A program made the position numbers and the translations under genes. A stretch of 64,000 bases of DNA from a bacterium. GTDB taxonomy: Bacteria > Zhuqueibacterota > QNDG01 > JAFGCO01. Each line of letters opens with the position of its first letter. Position 1 is the stretch's first letter. Below, piece by piece: positions 34,675-44,900 of this stretch. The notes beneath the pieces are model-generated. The model did not search any database. It was not told the DNA's origin and saw nothing but the letters and a program-made list of their open reading frames with translations. The DNA lies in NCBI GenBank assembly GCA_016932575.1, contig JAFGCO010000070.1:1-64000 (forward strand). Direction: 5' to 3'.

Positions 34675-36681
34675 ATGAATGTTTTTAAAATACGCATATT
34701 AGTGTCAATCATTGTGTTAATCGTGATCATGATGTCGGTTGCGGGTTTTTCCGCACCTGCAATCGAAGTGGATGTCGGCCGGATTGTATCGGATATCAGT
34801 CCAACCATGACCGGTATTTTTATTGAAGACATTAATTTCGGTGCCGATGGCGGTTTGTATGCTGAACTGGTGAAAAACCGGTCTTTTGAATTTGACTGGC
34901 CCTTGATGGGCTGGCAGCTGGTTAAAAAAGAAGGAGCGGATGGCCGGATTTTAGTATTAAGAGACAACAATCGGTCCCGGAATCCCCGGTATATCAGGCT
35001 GCTGATTCATCAAGCTGGAGAGGGATTTTTGTTGAAGAACAGCGGATTCCGCGGCATGGGTATCAAGCGGGGCATCGAATACCGGTTCCGTGTGGACACA
35101 CGTCTTGTTCAGGGAGATTTTACCAGGCTTCGTATTGAGATCGTGGACACCCAGGGCAAGGTGCTTGCAAAAGGTCAGGTCAACGGAATATCGTCGGACT
35201 GGAAGACCCTGAAATGCAGGATGAAAGCCAGGGAGCAGACCGCCAGAGGCAGCCTGAATATCTGGATTGAAGGATCCGGTCAGCTGGAGATGGATAATGT
35301 ATCTCTGTTTCCGGGCGATACGTGGAAAGGGCGCGAGAATGGTTTGCGGGCCGATCTGGTGCAACTGCTCGTGGATATGAAACCGGGGTTTTTCCGGTTT
35401 CCGGGTGGATGCATTGTTGAGGGATATAACCTGTCGCAGCGATATCAGTGGAAGCATACGATCGGCGATCCGATGGAACGGATCTGGAATATTAACCGAT
35501 GGAATTTTGAATTTAAGCATCGTCTCACTCCCGATTATTTTCAATCCTACGGGCTGGGATTTTACGAATACTTTCTGCTTGCCGAAGATATGGGCGCAGA
35601 ACCCATGCCGATTATTAATTGCGGAATGGCCTGTCAGTTTAATACAGCAGAACTGATGCCGATGGATCAGATCGGTCCATTGGTTCAGGATGCATTGGAT
35701 CTGATTGAATTCGCCAACGGATCCGCTGATTCAGAATGGGGTAAAATACGGTCTGATATGGGACATCCCGATCCATTTGACATGAAGATGATCGGCATCG
35801 GAAACGAACAGTGGGGTCCTCAGTATATTGAACGTTATCAGATTTTTGCAAAGGCCATCAAAGACAAATATCCGGATATGGCCCTTATCGCGGCCACGGG
35901 TTCAGATGGTTCGATCTTTCCCGACGGACATCGGGAGATCGACTATCTGTGGTCCAAATGGCGGGAACTCAAACCGGAAATCGTGGATGAACATTTTTAC
36001 CGGAAACCCGAATGGTTTCTTGAAAATACAGACTGGTATGACACGTATCAGCGTGAGGGGCCCGGACTTTTTGTTGGCGAGTATGCGGCACAAAGCGCTG
36101 GTGTGGCGAGTCCGGACAATCGCAACACCTGGAAATGCGCGTTGTATGAAGCGGCTTTCATGATCGGTATGGAACGGAACGCGGACTTGGTGAGAATGAG
36201 CTGCTATGCGCCTTTGTTTGGCCATGAGGACGCCTGGCAATGGCGCCCGGATCTGATCTGGTTTGATAATCTGAATGCATATGGCTCGGCCAATTATTAT
36301 GTACAGAAACTTTTTTCTATTCATACTGGAACCCATCTTGTTTTAACCACGGTTAAAGATGTGCCCGTTTTGGATACAACCAAAACAGCGCTGCATGCGA
36401 GCGCTACTCTGGATCAAACCTCAGATGAAGTCATCATTAAAGTCGTTAATGCAGCTGACATGCCTGTTGATGTTTTCCTTGATTTAAAGGGTATTGAGGA
36501 AATTGCCGGGGAGAGCTGTGTGATTCTTCTCAGTTCAAAATCGCTTGAAGATGAAAACTCTCTGCAGGTTCCCCAAAAGATCGTTCCGGCAGAATCATTC
36601 CTGAATATAAGCGGTACTCAGTTCATCTATCAATTTGAGCCCTATTCTTTGACAATTATTCGGGTGCCCGTGAAAAAGTAG
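34675..36681 (+). CDS. GH51 alpha-L-arabinofuranosidase
   Basis: 668 residues; ATG with AGGAAT upstream. The N-terminal signal is strongly hydrophobic (IRILVSIIVLIVIMMSVAGF). Family motifs in order: GIFIEDINFGADGGLYAELV, FRFPGGCIVEGY, the acid/base block IGIGNEQWGPQY, DEHFYRKPEWF and the nucleophile block LFVGEYAAQSAG. Residues about 90-210 hold an inserted carbohydrate-binding-like sandwich (FRVDTRLVQGDFTRLRIEI), and the C-terminal beta domain is intact. The enzyme releases alpha-L-arabinofuranose from arabinan. No sorting domain, so probably periplasmic, working beside GH127 and GH43. Confidence 0.93.
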   Translation: MNVFKIRILVSIIVLIVIMMSVAGFSAPAIEVDVGRIVSDISPTMTGIFIEDINFGADGGLYAELVKNRSFEFDWPLMGWQLVKKEGADGRILVLRDNNRSRNPRYIRLLIHQAGEGFLLKNSGFRGMGIKRGIEYRFRVDTRLVQGDFTRLRIEIVDTQGKVLAKGQVNGISSDWKTLKCRMKAREQTARGSLNIWIEGSGQLEMDNVSLFPGDTWKGRENGLRADLVQLLVDMKPGFFRFPGGCIVEGYNLSQRYQWKHTIGDPMERIWNINRWNFEFKHRLTPDYFQSYGLGFYEYFLLAEDMGAEPMPIINCGMACQFNTAELMPMDQIGPLVQDALDLIEFANGSADSEWGKIRSDMGHPDPFDMKMIGIGNEQWGPQYIERYQIFAKAIKDKYPDMALIAATGSDGSIFPDGHREIDYLWSKWRELKPEIVDEHFYRKPEWFLENTDWYDTYQREGPGLFVGEYAAQSAGVASPDNRNTWKCALYEAAFMIGMERNADLVRMSCYAPLFGHEDAWQWRPDLIWFDNLNAYGSANYYVQKLFSIHTGTHLVLTTVKDVPVLDTTKTALHASATLDQTSDEVIIKVVNAADMPVDVFLDLKGIEEIAGESCVILLSSKSLEDENSLQVPQKIVPAESFLNISGTQFIYQFEPYSLTIIRVPVKK

Positions 36682-36846
36682 AATATGCCTAACTGCGGCA
36701 AGGATTTGAGGAACATCAATTTAAATCAGAAAATGAAAGAAGAATTCATGTATTGAAGAGATCATTCGGCAGAATAAGCATCATTATCGATACTTGTTGC
36801 GCATAAGACATGTCGCTGCATAATCATTCAGTTTAAGGATTCGAAC

Positions 36847-39531
36847 GTGTTTAAAAAAGGAATCATTCCATTATTATTCGCCATTGGTCTGTGTGTCCCG
36901 GTTTTTCGGGCTCATGCCCAGGATTTGGCATTTCCCGGAGCAGGGGGATGGGCTGCCTACACACCGGGAGGCCGAGGGGGAGCGATCATTCGTGTGACCA
37001 ATCTGAATCGCAGTGGTAACGGCTCGTTTGCATCGGCTGTCGCAGCCTCAGGTCCCAGAATTGTGGTATTCGAAGTAGGCGGTGTCATCGATTTGAATGG
37101 TGCAGGAGTTGCTATTTATCACCCGTATTTAACCATTGCAGGCCAGACTGCGCCTTCTCCGGGAATCACGGTCATTGACGGCAGTCTTTCGATCGACAAT
37201 ACACACGATATTCTCATTCAGCATATCCGGATTCGTCCTGGCGCCGCCCGTCATAATGTGGGATGGGAACCGGACGGCATTTCGCTGAACAGTTCGCATC
37301 ATGTGATTCTCGATCATTGTTCCGTGAGCTGGGCTGTGGATGAAAACATGTCGGCTTCAGGTCCAAGATTCGAGGGAAGCACCCCGGACGAATGGCGGGC
37401 CAATACGTCACATACGGTTACATTCAGTCATAATATTATTGCCGAAGCATTGAGCCATGCCACCCATTCCAAAGGAGAGCACTCAAAAGGATCACTCATC
37501 CATGACAATGTGACGGAAGTGGCAATCGTCAAGAATCTCTATGCGAGCAATGAGAGGAGAAATCCATATTTCAAAGCCGGCGCGCGGGGTGTCGTTGTGA
37601 ACAACCTTATTTATAATCCGGGTGCAGTGGCAATACAGTACAACCTGGTGTCCAGTGAATGGGGAGATAATGAGCGTCAAACCGGTCGGATGTCTGTCGT
37701 CGGCAACTTTATGAAATATGGTCCGAGCACCCAAAGTCCGGCTTTAATGGATGCGGATGCCGGTCCTCTCGAACTTTTTATGGATGACAATATTGCCCTG
37801 AATCAGCGAGGAGGTTCCATATCGCTCTATGATGGTGTCGCTTCGAAACTGGTTGATACGAAACCTGTATGGCATGACAATCTACAGATTATTCCGGCAA
37901 GTGATATTTTTAATGATGTGATTGCCAGCGCGGGGGCTCGACCATGGGATCGGGACGAAATTGATGAACGTATCATCCGGGGGGTTCTTGATGGTACAGG
38001 TGAAATTATTGATTTTGAGACTGACGTGGGCGGATTTCCTGTTCCTCAACCAGCCTATGCCGTTTTTCATGAAGAAGACTGGGATTTGAGCAATATGATG
38101 AGTCTGTTTCCGACAGCACAAATCATTTCACCTGTTGAAAATGAGCTGTTCCAACAGGATTCGACCATTATCGTCAGTGTAAAAGCCGGTGATTATGACG
38201 GGTCAGTGACATCTGTTGAGCTGTTTGTGAATGGCGTATCCTTTGGAAAGGATTTATCCTTGCCTTATAAGTGGCAATTTTCATTGAACAGTATCGGTGA
38301 TTACACCCTTGTTGCTGCTGCAACTGATAATAGCGGACGTGAGACCATAACAGATGCCACATCGATCCAGGTTGTTGATATCATTATGTATCAGTTTGAG
38401 ATGGATTACATCGGATCCGGTACAGTGGCGCAGACACCAGATGGATTTGTTTTTGAGAAAGGGACTGAAATAAAACTAACTGCCATGCCTGAAGAAGGCT
38501 TTGAATTTGCTGAATGGTCTGGCGATCTTTACGGAGGGATGAATCCGGCAATCCTTGTGATGAATGATCGTCAGTCGATAACCGCGCATTTTATTGAATC
38601 CGTTGAGCCGGAATTGAGTCTTTATCTTGCATTTGACGGCACCTCACGAAACACTGTACAAGATTTATCCGACAATTCACATCTGGCCTTTATTACAAAC
38701 ATGAATCCGATCGCATTAATCAGCGGTCCCTTTGGTGATGCGCTTGAATTCGATGGTCTGGATGATTATTTGCGGGTGTTTAAAAAGGACGCCCTTGACT
38801 TTACAGCACATGGTTTTTCTATCTGTTTCTGGATTAAAACGGAAGAAACTGAAAAACCAGTGTCCTGGCTGTCGTTTATGGAGGGCACTATTGGTTATAA
38901 TATAGTTCAGACACTGTCGCAGGTGCGATTTGAAATGAATGATGGATTTGTACCCTCAAGCGTGGAAGTTACATCTCAAACTTTCACAGATGGAAATTGG
39001 AATTTTATATCAGCTGTTGTTCGGCGGAATCCTGATGAACTTTTTCTCTATAAGAACACCTCATTATTATCATCGGCTGTGGACAGTACAGGCAGCCTGT
39101 CCAATACCGCTCTGAATCTGTTACTGGCGACAGATGTCAATCGGAATGATTTTTTTAAAGGTGCCATGGATGAGGTGCGTATATATAATTATGCACTTAC
39201 AGATGCAGAAATCCTGACGCTCTATACAAAAAATAACACTTCTTATGATTCAGAAGCGATGCCCCGAAATCACGTTCTCTCCACACATTGCTACCCCAAT
39301 CCTTTCAATCCAGTCACTCAAATTGAATATACAGTGCCTGAAAAAAACAAAATTAAATTGTTGGTTTACAATATTTATGGGCAGCGAGTTGCTGTTTTGG
39401 AGGATGATGTCAAGGAGGCCGGTAAATATCAGGTAATATTTGATGCCTCGAAATTGCCCAATGGATTGTATCTGGTTCAGTTAAACATGATCACGGAATC
39501 TATTGGTCAAAAAATATTGCTGATAAAGTAG
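36847..39531 (+). CDS. Second multidomain pectate lyase PL1 with LamG and T9SS sorting domain
   Basis: 894 residues from GTG 36847 with AAGGA six bases upstream; the signal peptide is KKGIIPLLFAIGLCVPVFRAHA. Domains: PL1 beta-helix (about 25-420) with FPGAGGWAAYTPGGRGG, IAGQTAPSPGI, LDHCSVSWAVDE and a catalytic-arginine region NERRNPYFKAG; an Ig-like domain (about 425-510; VTSVELFVNG, DNSGRETI); a bacterial repeat module (about 515-595; GTEIKLTAMPEEGFEFAEWSG); a LamG sandwich (about 600-795; LEFDGLDDYLRV, MDEVRIYNYAL); and a T9SS domain (CYPNPFNPVTQI, PNGLYLVQL, KILLIK). The linker domains differ from those of the PL1 at 6784, so the two enzymes were assembled separately around the same catalytic core. 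Probably surface-exposed. Confidence 0.92.
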   Translation: MFKKGIIPLLFAIGLCVPVFRAHAQDLAFPGAGGWAAYTPGGRGGAIIRVTNLNRSGNGSFASAVAASGPRIVVFEVGGVIDLNGAGVAIYHPYLTIAGQTAPSPGITVIDGSLSIDNTHDILIQHIRIRPGAARHNVGWEPDGISLNSSHHVILDHCSVSWAVDENMSASGPRFEGSTPDEWRANTSHTVTFSHNIIAEALSHATHSKGEHSKGSLIHDNVTEVAIVKNLYASNERRNPYFKAGARGVVVNNLIYNPGAVAIQYNLVSSEWGDNERQTGRMSVVGNFMKYGPSTQSPALMDADAGPLELFMDDNIALNQRGGSISLYDGVASKLVDTKPVWHDNLQIIPASDIFNDVIASAGARPWDRDEIDERIIRGVLDGTGEIIDFETDVGGFPVPQPAYAVFHEEDWDLSNMMSLFPTAQIISPVENELFQQDSTIIVSVKAGDYDGSVTSVELFVNGVSFGKDLSLPYKWQFSLNSIGDYTLVAAATDNSGRETITDATSIQVVDIIMYQFEMDYIGSGTVAQTPDGFVFEKGTEIKLTAMPEEGFEFAEWSGDLYGGMNPAILVMNDRQSITAHFIESVEPELSLYLAFDGTSRNTVQDLSDNSHLAFITNMNPIALISGPFGDALEFDGLDDYLRVFKKDALDFTAHGFSICFWIKTEETEKPVSWLSFMEGTIGYNIVQTLSQVRFEMNDGFVPSSVEVTSQTFTDGNWNFISAVVRRNPDELFLYKNTSLLSSAVDSTGSLSNTALNLLLATDVNRNDFFKGAMDEVRIYNYALTDAEILTLYTKNNTSYDSEAMPRNHVLSTHCYPNPFNPVTQIEYTVPEKNKIKLLVYNIYGQRVAVLEDDVKEAGKYQVIFDASKLPNGLYLVQLNMITESIGQKILLIK

Positions 39532-39636
39532 TTGCTTATTTTGGGATATATTTATACATTTACATGCCTTTTAAACATACTTCATGTTCAAAATTAGGAA
39601 CGGATCATTTTTAATTCATACAGCAAGGAGCACATG

Positions 39637-40455
39637 ATGAAAATTCTTTACTTTGTGCCAGATCTGAAGAATCCGTTTTGGGAAGAAATTACTCAGGGTG
39701 TAAGGGATGAAGCGGGTTTAAAGCATCATTCTTTGAAAACGTTCAGTGCCGATGATCAAAGTGACCTTCAGATATCTCAATTGCAAAATTTTAAAACCGA
39801 AAATCCTGACGCTATTTTGATTTCTCCGATCGAGATTGAAAAAATATCGGATATCTGTCATGAAATTATGGAATCAGGGCTTCCCATTGTGGCCATCGAT
39901 CAGCATATGGTACATACCGTTCATGCCAGTGTTATTTCCGGAAATTTGACCGGTGGAATCCTGGCGGCGAAGTTTATCGGAGATCATTCAAATAAAGCGG
40001 CGATCATTCATATCAAAGCACCTCATGGTTATGAAAATGCTGCTTTAAGGAGAAAAAGTTTTATCAATGAAACCCGTAGACAAAATAATTTTATTGTCAA
40101 AACGATTGAAGGAGAATGTGACAGGAGAACTTCTCAATCACGGATGCAAGAGGTGCTGAATGAAAAGCTGGAATTCAATGCAGTGTTTACTGAAAATGAT
40201 GTCATGGCTTTAGGGGTCATTGACGCATTAAAACGGATCAATTACACATCGTGGCCGATCATTGTTGGTTTTGACGGGATCCCCGAGGCCATTGAGTCAA
40301 TAAAAAGAAATGAAATGTCCGCTACGGTTCAGCAGCAGCCTCAGGAAATGGGTCAGCGGGCTATGGAGCTGGTCGAAAAAATCCGTCTCGGACATCCCTA
40401 TGAAGAGGTCGCTAATATTCCCACGCGGCTGCTGGCCATGGAAAATCTGTCATAG
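39637..40455 (+). CDS. Signal-less sugar-binding (Peripla_BP_4) protein, probable cytoplasmic sensor
   Basis: 272 residues from ATG 39637, six bases after AAGGAG; ATG 39634 is three bases closer and less well spaced. The fold is the two-lobed ribose-binding type: KILYFVPDLKNPFWEEITQG, DAILISPIE, LPIVAIDQ, AAIIHIKAPHGYENAALRRK, AVFTENDVMALGVIDAL and IVGFDGIPEA. There is no signal peptide and no hydrophobic stretch upstream, because an in-frame TAG lies at 39595. There is also no helix-turn-helix. It is therefore unlike both transport binding proteins and LacI repressors. It converges on the AraC-type gene with a gap of only three bases. I infer a cytoplasmic ligand sensor, perhaps working with that regulator, comparable to the sensor half of XylR. 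Confidence 0.8.
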   Translation: MKILYFVPDLKNPFWEEITQGVRDEAGLKHHSLKTFSADDQSDLQISQLQNFKTENPDAILISPIEIEKISDICHEIMESGLPIVAIDQHMVHTVHASVISGNLTGGILAAKFIGDHSNKAAIIHIKAPHGYENAALRRKSFINETRRQNNFIVKTIEGECDRRTSQSRMQEVLNEKLEFNAVFTENDVMALGVIDALKRINYTSWPIIVGFDGIPEAIESIKRNEMSATVQQQPQEMGQRAMELVEKIRLGHPYEEVANIPTRLLAMENLS

Positions 40456-40458
40456 AAT

Positions 40459-41433
40459 TCAAAGACCGATTTGATGAATTTCTTCGTGAAGAAATCTGCG
40501 ATTCATGGTTTTTCGGTTGTTGTCTTCCCTCCTGGTTTTTTCTCCCCGGGAGTATGTTCTCAGTTGAATGGGAGAGACTCCCATGCGTTTTTTAAAAAAT
40601 TTTGAAAAATAGTACTGGGATTCAAATCCTGTAATCATGGCGATCTCTTTTACGGACAGGGTCGTGCTCAACAATAAATTTTTCGCTTTGTTTAATTTTA
40701 ACTGTAAAAAATACTGGATAGGCGGTAGCCCGGTATAATGACGAAACATTCGTCGGAACCATGAATAGCCGACTCCCAGTTCTTCTGCCAGTGCTTCGAT
40801 TTGAATTTGTCTGTCTATGCGATCCATCATAATTGTTTTTGCATTTTGAACGATGATTTCGATTTCCTTGCTTCCGAATTTTTTTAATTTTTCTTTTGTA
40901 ATGATTTGAGCGATTATTTGATAGGTCAAAGCAGTGATGGTTTCCCTGAAACCGACATTTTCACTTTCAATCAATTCCAGCACTTTCTGATATAATTGAA
41001 TCAGGGTCTCATCCAAACCGATTTTAATCACAGCCTTTTCAGGAGAGAGAATGTTATACTGGCTGAATTTCTGAGGCTGAATGCCGTTGAAAGATATCCA
41101 ATGTTCTCTCCATCCGGTTCTCTGGTCCGGCATGTATCTGTGCCAGATACCCGGAAATAAAATCATCAGGGTTCCTTCTTCGATTTGTTTTTTCCCGGTT
41201 GCTTTGGATTCAAATGAACCTTTTCCACGTGTGATGTAGATGATTTGAAATTCGTGAAGAATACGGCCATGGTGGGAATCAAACATATAAGCGTCCGGAT
41301 GTTTTGTCGGCGGGTAGGATGTGTTCGGTGGCAGATCTGCGCTTCCGCTTCCTGTTACATAGAGTCCCCATAAATTATCTGATTCTGCTATGGTTAAATA
41401 TTTAAACACAGAGTATTTGGTGCGGATCATCAT
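40459..41433 (-). CDS. AraC-family transcription regulator
   Basis: 324 residues, the only minus-strand gene. The N-terminal half is a cupin-type sensor domain (FQIIYITRGKGSFES, LMILFPGIWHRYMPD, WREHWISFNG). The C-terminal hundred residues hold the two helix-turn-helix motifs of the family: IEALAEELGVGYSWFRRMFR and VKEIAMITGFESQYYFSKFF, ending KRMGVSPIQLR. It is likely to bind a plant-cell-wall sugar or its partner and to activate the locus. The 495-bp gap between its start and the TonB receptor start is the natural place for its operator. A second ATG three bases downstream is an alternative start. Confidence 0.9.
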   Translation of the reverse strand: MMIRTKYSVFKYLTIAESDNLWGLYVTGSGSADLPPNTSYPPTKHPDAYMFDSHHGRILHEFQIIYITRGKGSFESKATGKKQIEEGTLMILFPGIWHRYMPDQRTGWREHWISFNGIQPQKFSQYNILSPEKAVIKIGLDETLIQLYQKVLELIESENVGFRETITALTYQIIAQIITKEKLKKFGSKEIEIIVQNAKTIMMDRIDRQIQIEALAEELGVGYSWFRRMFRHYTGLPPIQYFLQLKLNKAKNLLLSTTLSVKEIAMITGFESQYYFSKFFKKRMGVSPIQLRTYSRGEKTRREDNNRKTMNRRFLHEEIHQIGL

Positions 41434-41928
41434 TGGATATCAGCCTTTATTTAATGCATAGACATGTGTCAAAAAGTACAAAAAAAAATCCAAATAGTCT
41501 ATTTATTTTTTTTTGATTTTAATAATACTTTAATGAAAAGATTTATTTTGCATCATTCAGGGATATTTGGTTTGCTGTTTTATGATGTTGGATGATGTTT
41601 TTCACCGTTTTTCACTGTTATTCACTTTAATTTTAATGAAAAATTTTTTAAATATACATTGTTAAAATATCGCTCGATATATTAAATTTTTCATTTTAAA
41701 ATGCTTCAGCAAAACGATTCTTAATTTTGTAATGATGATACGTTTTTCCAATGTCAAAAATTATATTATTTTTTTAATTGATTAAAGAATCAAAATGATT
41801 GTTCTGCATCAATTCTTTCAAAAATAAAATGATTGATGTGTTCGAAATCTTCATTCATATCATTCAATAAAAGAATCATCGTAAGAGTTAATAATCACTG
41901 CGTTTAACACATCCATGAAGGAGGAACT
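41434..41928 (+). promoter_or_regulatory. AT-rich divergent regulatory region between the AraC gene and the TonB receptor operon
   Basis: This is the longest gene-free stretch, 495 bp and visibly richer in A and T than its surroundings. It contains three in-phase 10-bp repeats (41597-41626), two copies of AAAATGATTG 34 bp apart (41792 and 41826) and long T and A runs. It must hold the promoters of both the regulator (minus strand) and the receptor operon (plus strand). I could not assign -10 and -35 boxes with confidence. Confidence 0.65.
41597..41626 (+). repeat. Three tandem 10-bp repeats, probable operator
   Basis: GTTTTTCACC, GTTTTTCACT and GTTATTCACT follow one another with exactly ten-base spacing, one DNA helical turn. 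They lie 302 bp upstream of the TonB receptor start and 164 bp from the AraC start. Such phasing is typical of side-by-side regulator contacts. Confidence 0.5.
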
Positions 41929-44900
41929 ATGCAAAAGAGAGGGCTAACGATCTGTTATTTTGGGCTGGCGCTTCTCATGTTGATGAATATTGGCATGGGT
42001 TATGGAGCCGTCACCGGAAAGATCATGGGTGTCGTTACCGATGCCAGAGAAAATGTGCCTCTGCCCGGCGCCAATGTCATGATTCAGGGGACCTCACTTG
42101 GCGCTGCAACTGATGTTAACGGTCAATATTCCATCATCAATGTGCCCCCTGGTATTTATGAGCTTCGAGTGACCATGATGGGATATCAGGAAACCATCAT
42201 TCAGGAGGTACGGGTAAGAATTGGTTTATCCAGCAGTATCGATGTTGGTTTAAATCAGACAGTGATTGAGACCGGGGATGTGGTTACAGTGGTGGCCGAA
42301 CGTCCGTTGGTTCAGCCTGATGAAACTTTTTCGATATCCAGTGTTGGTGCGGAAGATATTAAGGATTTGCCGGTACAGTCGATGCAGGATGTTCTGGCGC
42401 TTCAGGCCGGTGTGGTGCGTGACAGGAATGATTTTCATATTCGGGGCGGCCGCGCCAATGAAGTTGTGTTTCTTGTGGATGGCATGGAAGTGACCGACGT
42501 ATACGAGGGGAAGAGCATGGGAGCGACCGTTGAAAAAGACGCCATTCAGGAAATGCAGCTGGTCAGCGGTACGTTTAATGCGGAATACGGGAAAGCCATG
42601 TCGGGTATTGTCAACATTATCACACGCGAAGGCGGAAACAGATATTCGGGAAAACTGAACGTTTATGCCGGTGATTATGTGTCCGGTGATGACATTTATT
42701 CTGTACTGAAAGACGTTGCCCCGGGGCCGGAAGATCCGGAAACCGGAGTAATAACAGAGGTCGAATGTCTGGAAAATCCGCTGGATAACTTGAATTTAAC
42801 CCTGAATACGGATTTTACATTAAGCGGTCCGTTCCCGTTTCTCGGGGAGAAATTTTCATTTTTTGCGAACGGACGTTATGTTTCCAGTGACGGATATCTG
42901 TACGGAAGCCGCTGGTTCACACCGCAGGGTTTGCCGGGAGACAGATCAGCGGTGCCGATGACAGCCAGAGAAAGTTACTCGGCGCTTGGCAAGCTGACGT
43001 ATCATATGACATCCAATTTGAAGATGAATTATCAATTGATGTTTGATAAATCACATGAACCTATCCGCAGCTATGTTCGCGATTACAAATACGTACCGGA
43101 AGGACTGCGTCAAGAGTTCTCCGAAAGTTACACGCATATGTTTTCAGTTACTCATGCGCTTTCTCAGAATACATTCTATGAGTTGCGTCTTGCAGGAATG
43201 TATCGCCAGGCCGACTCGTATCTCTATGAAGATCCCGGCAAAACCCCGGGCTGGCTGGTTAAGGAGGCTGAAGGAGATCCGTTCGATCCCTATACAGACG
43301 AGGGCAGCGCAAAGCTCGATTCGCTTCAACAGAACAGTGTGACGTATTCCTGGGTGATTGATCCCGACAATCCGGAGGGGTATATCCATCCCGATTCTGT
43401 CAATACACCGACGTCATTCAGTTTTCAGCACGCAGGGACGGAAAGAAAACATACTTATCGGGATTATGGATTTGTCAGTGCGAAATTTGATATTACCAGC
43501 CAGATCAATTCGGCCAATCAGATCAAAGCCGGATTTGAAGCTAAAATTCATGAACTGAAAATGGATGAATACGATTTGATCGCTAAAAAGAATGAAACCG
43601 GCACGCAGGATATCATTCCCTACACACCGGATATCCCTCTGACCACTTCACTCAGTCGTGATCAGTACAGCTATAATCCTATGGAATTTTCAGCCTACAT
43701 TCAGGATAAAATCGAGTTGAAGGAAATGATCATTAATGTAGGATTACGGTTTGATTATTTTGATCCGGATGCCGCCATTCCGACAGATATCCGAGATCCG
43801 GACATTATTCGGCCGCTGAAAGAGGAAAATATCTATAAGAATTGGGATGCGGCCCATGCAGACACGCTCTCACAAGTCGCTTTGGAAGATTATATGGAGG
43901 GCCTGGATCAATACACCATTGAAGAACGAAAAAACTTTATGAGAAAAGATGTGGATGCCAAAATGCATATCAGCCCCAGAATCGGCATTGCCTATCCGAT
44001 CACGGATAAAGGCATTATCCATTTTTCATACGGCCATTTTCTGGGCATGCCCGGTTTTCAATATCTGTACAATGATGCAGATTACAAGATGGCAAGCGGC
44101 GGCGGAAACCGGCTGATAGGGAATCCGGATTTGGAGCCGGAGAAAACCGTGCATTATGAGATCGGTCTGCAGCAGCAGCTGGGCAATGACATCGGTCTGG
44201 ATGTGACCCTTTTCTATAAAGACACAAGGGACTGGGTGGGATCCAGCCCGCTGTATAAAACAGTGAGTCCGGCAATCGGGTATTCAAAATATGTAAACAA
44301 GGACTATTCGAATGTTTATGGTATGACGCTGGATCTGGAAAAACGCTTCAGCCGCTCTTTTTCTGCCCGTGTTTTTTATGCCTATCAACTGGCCGAAGGC
44401 ACCTATTCTGATCCCAAGGACGCCTTTGACGATGTGTATAATTCCGGAGATCCTGAGGAAGAACGGATTGCACTGATCCCGATGAACTGGGATCAGCATC
44501 ATACATTGAATGCATATATGACCATGAACACCCATGGATGGACCCTGACAGCGACCGCGAGATATCAATCCGGGCGTCCCTATACGCCTGAAATCGCCAA
44601 GGCAGAAGCGACCGGAGGCGCCTCTTATGTGGGATGGACGGCCAACAGCCAGCGCATCCCCGCTTCGAGCAGTCTGGACCTTCGAATACTTAAATCCATC
44701 CCGGTGGGTTCACTCAGTTTTCAGTTTTATGCGGTGGCATATAATGTACTGGATCAGCGCGGAGTACGCGGTGTTTTTGCAAACACAGGACAGCCGGATT
44801 ATGATTCCAATACCGATGCAGATTATCATGGTTATGATTCAGAACGGATCGGCAGTTATAATGAGCAGCTCAGACGTCCGGACCATTATCAGCCGCCCCG

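Noticed and set aside
34628-34678. 16-codon frame overlapping the GH51 start
   Set aside because: It lacks a good ribosome site and its translation is not distinctive; the chance of a short frame here is high.
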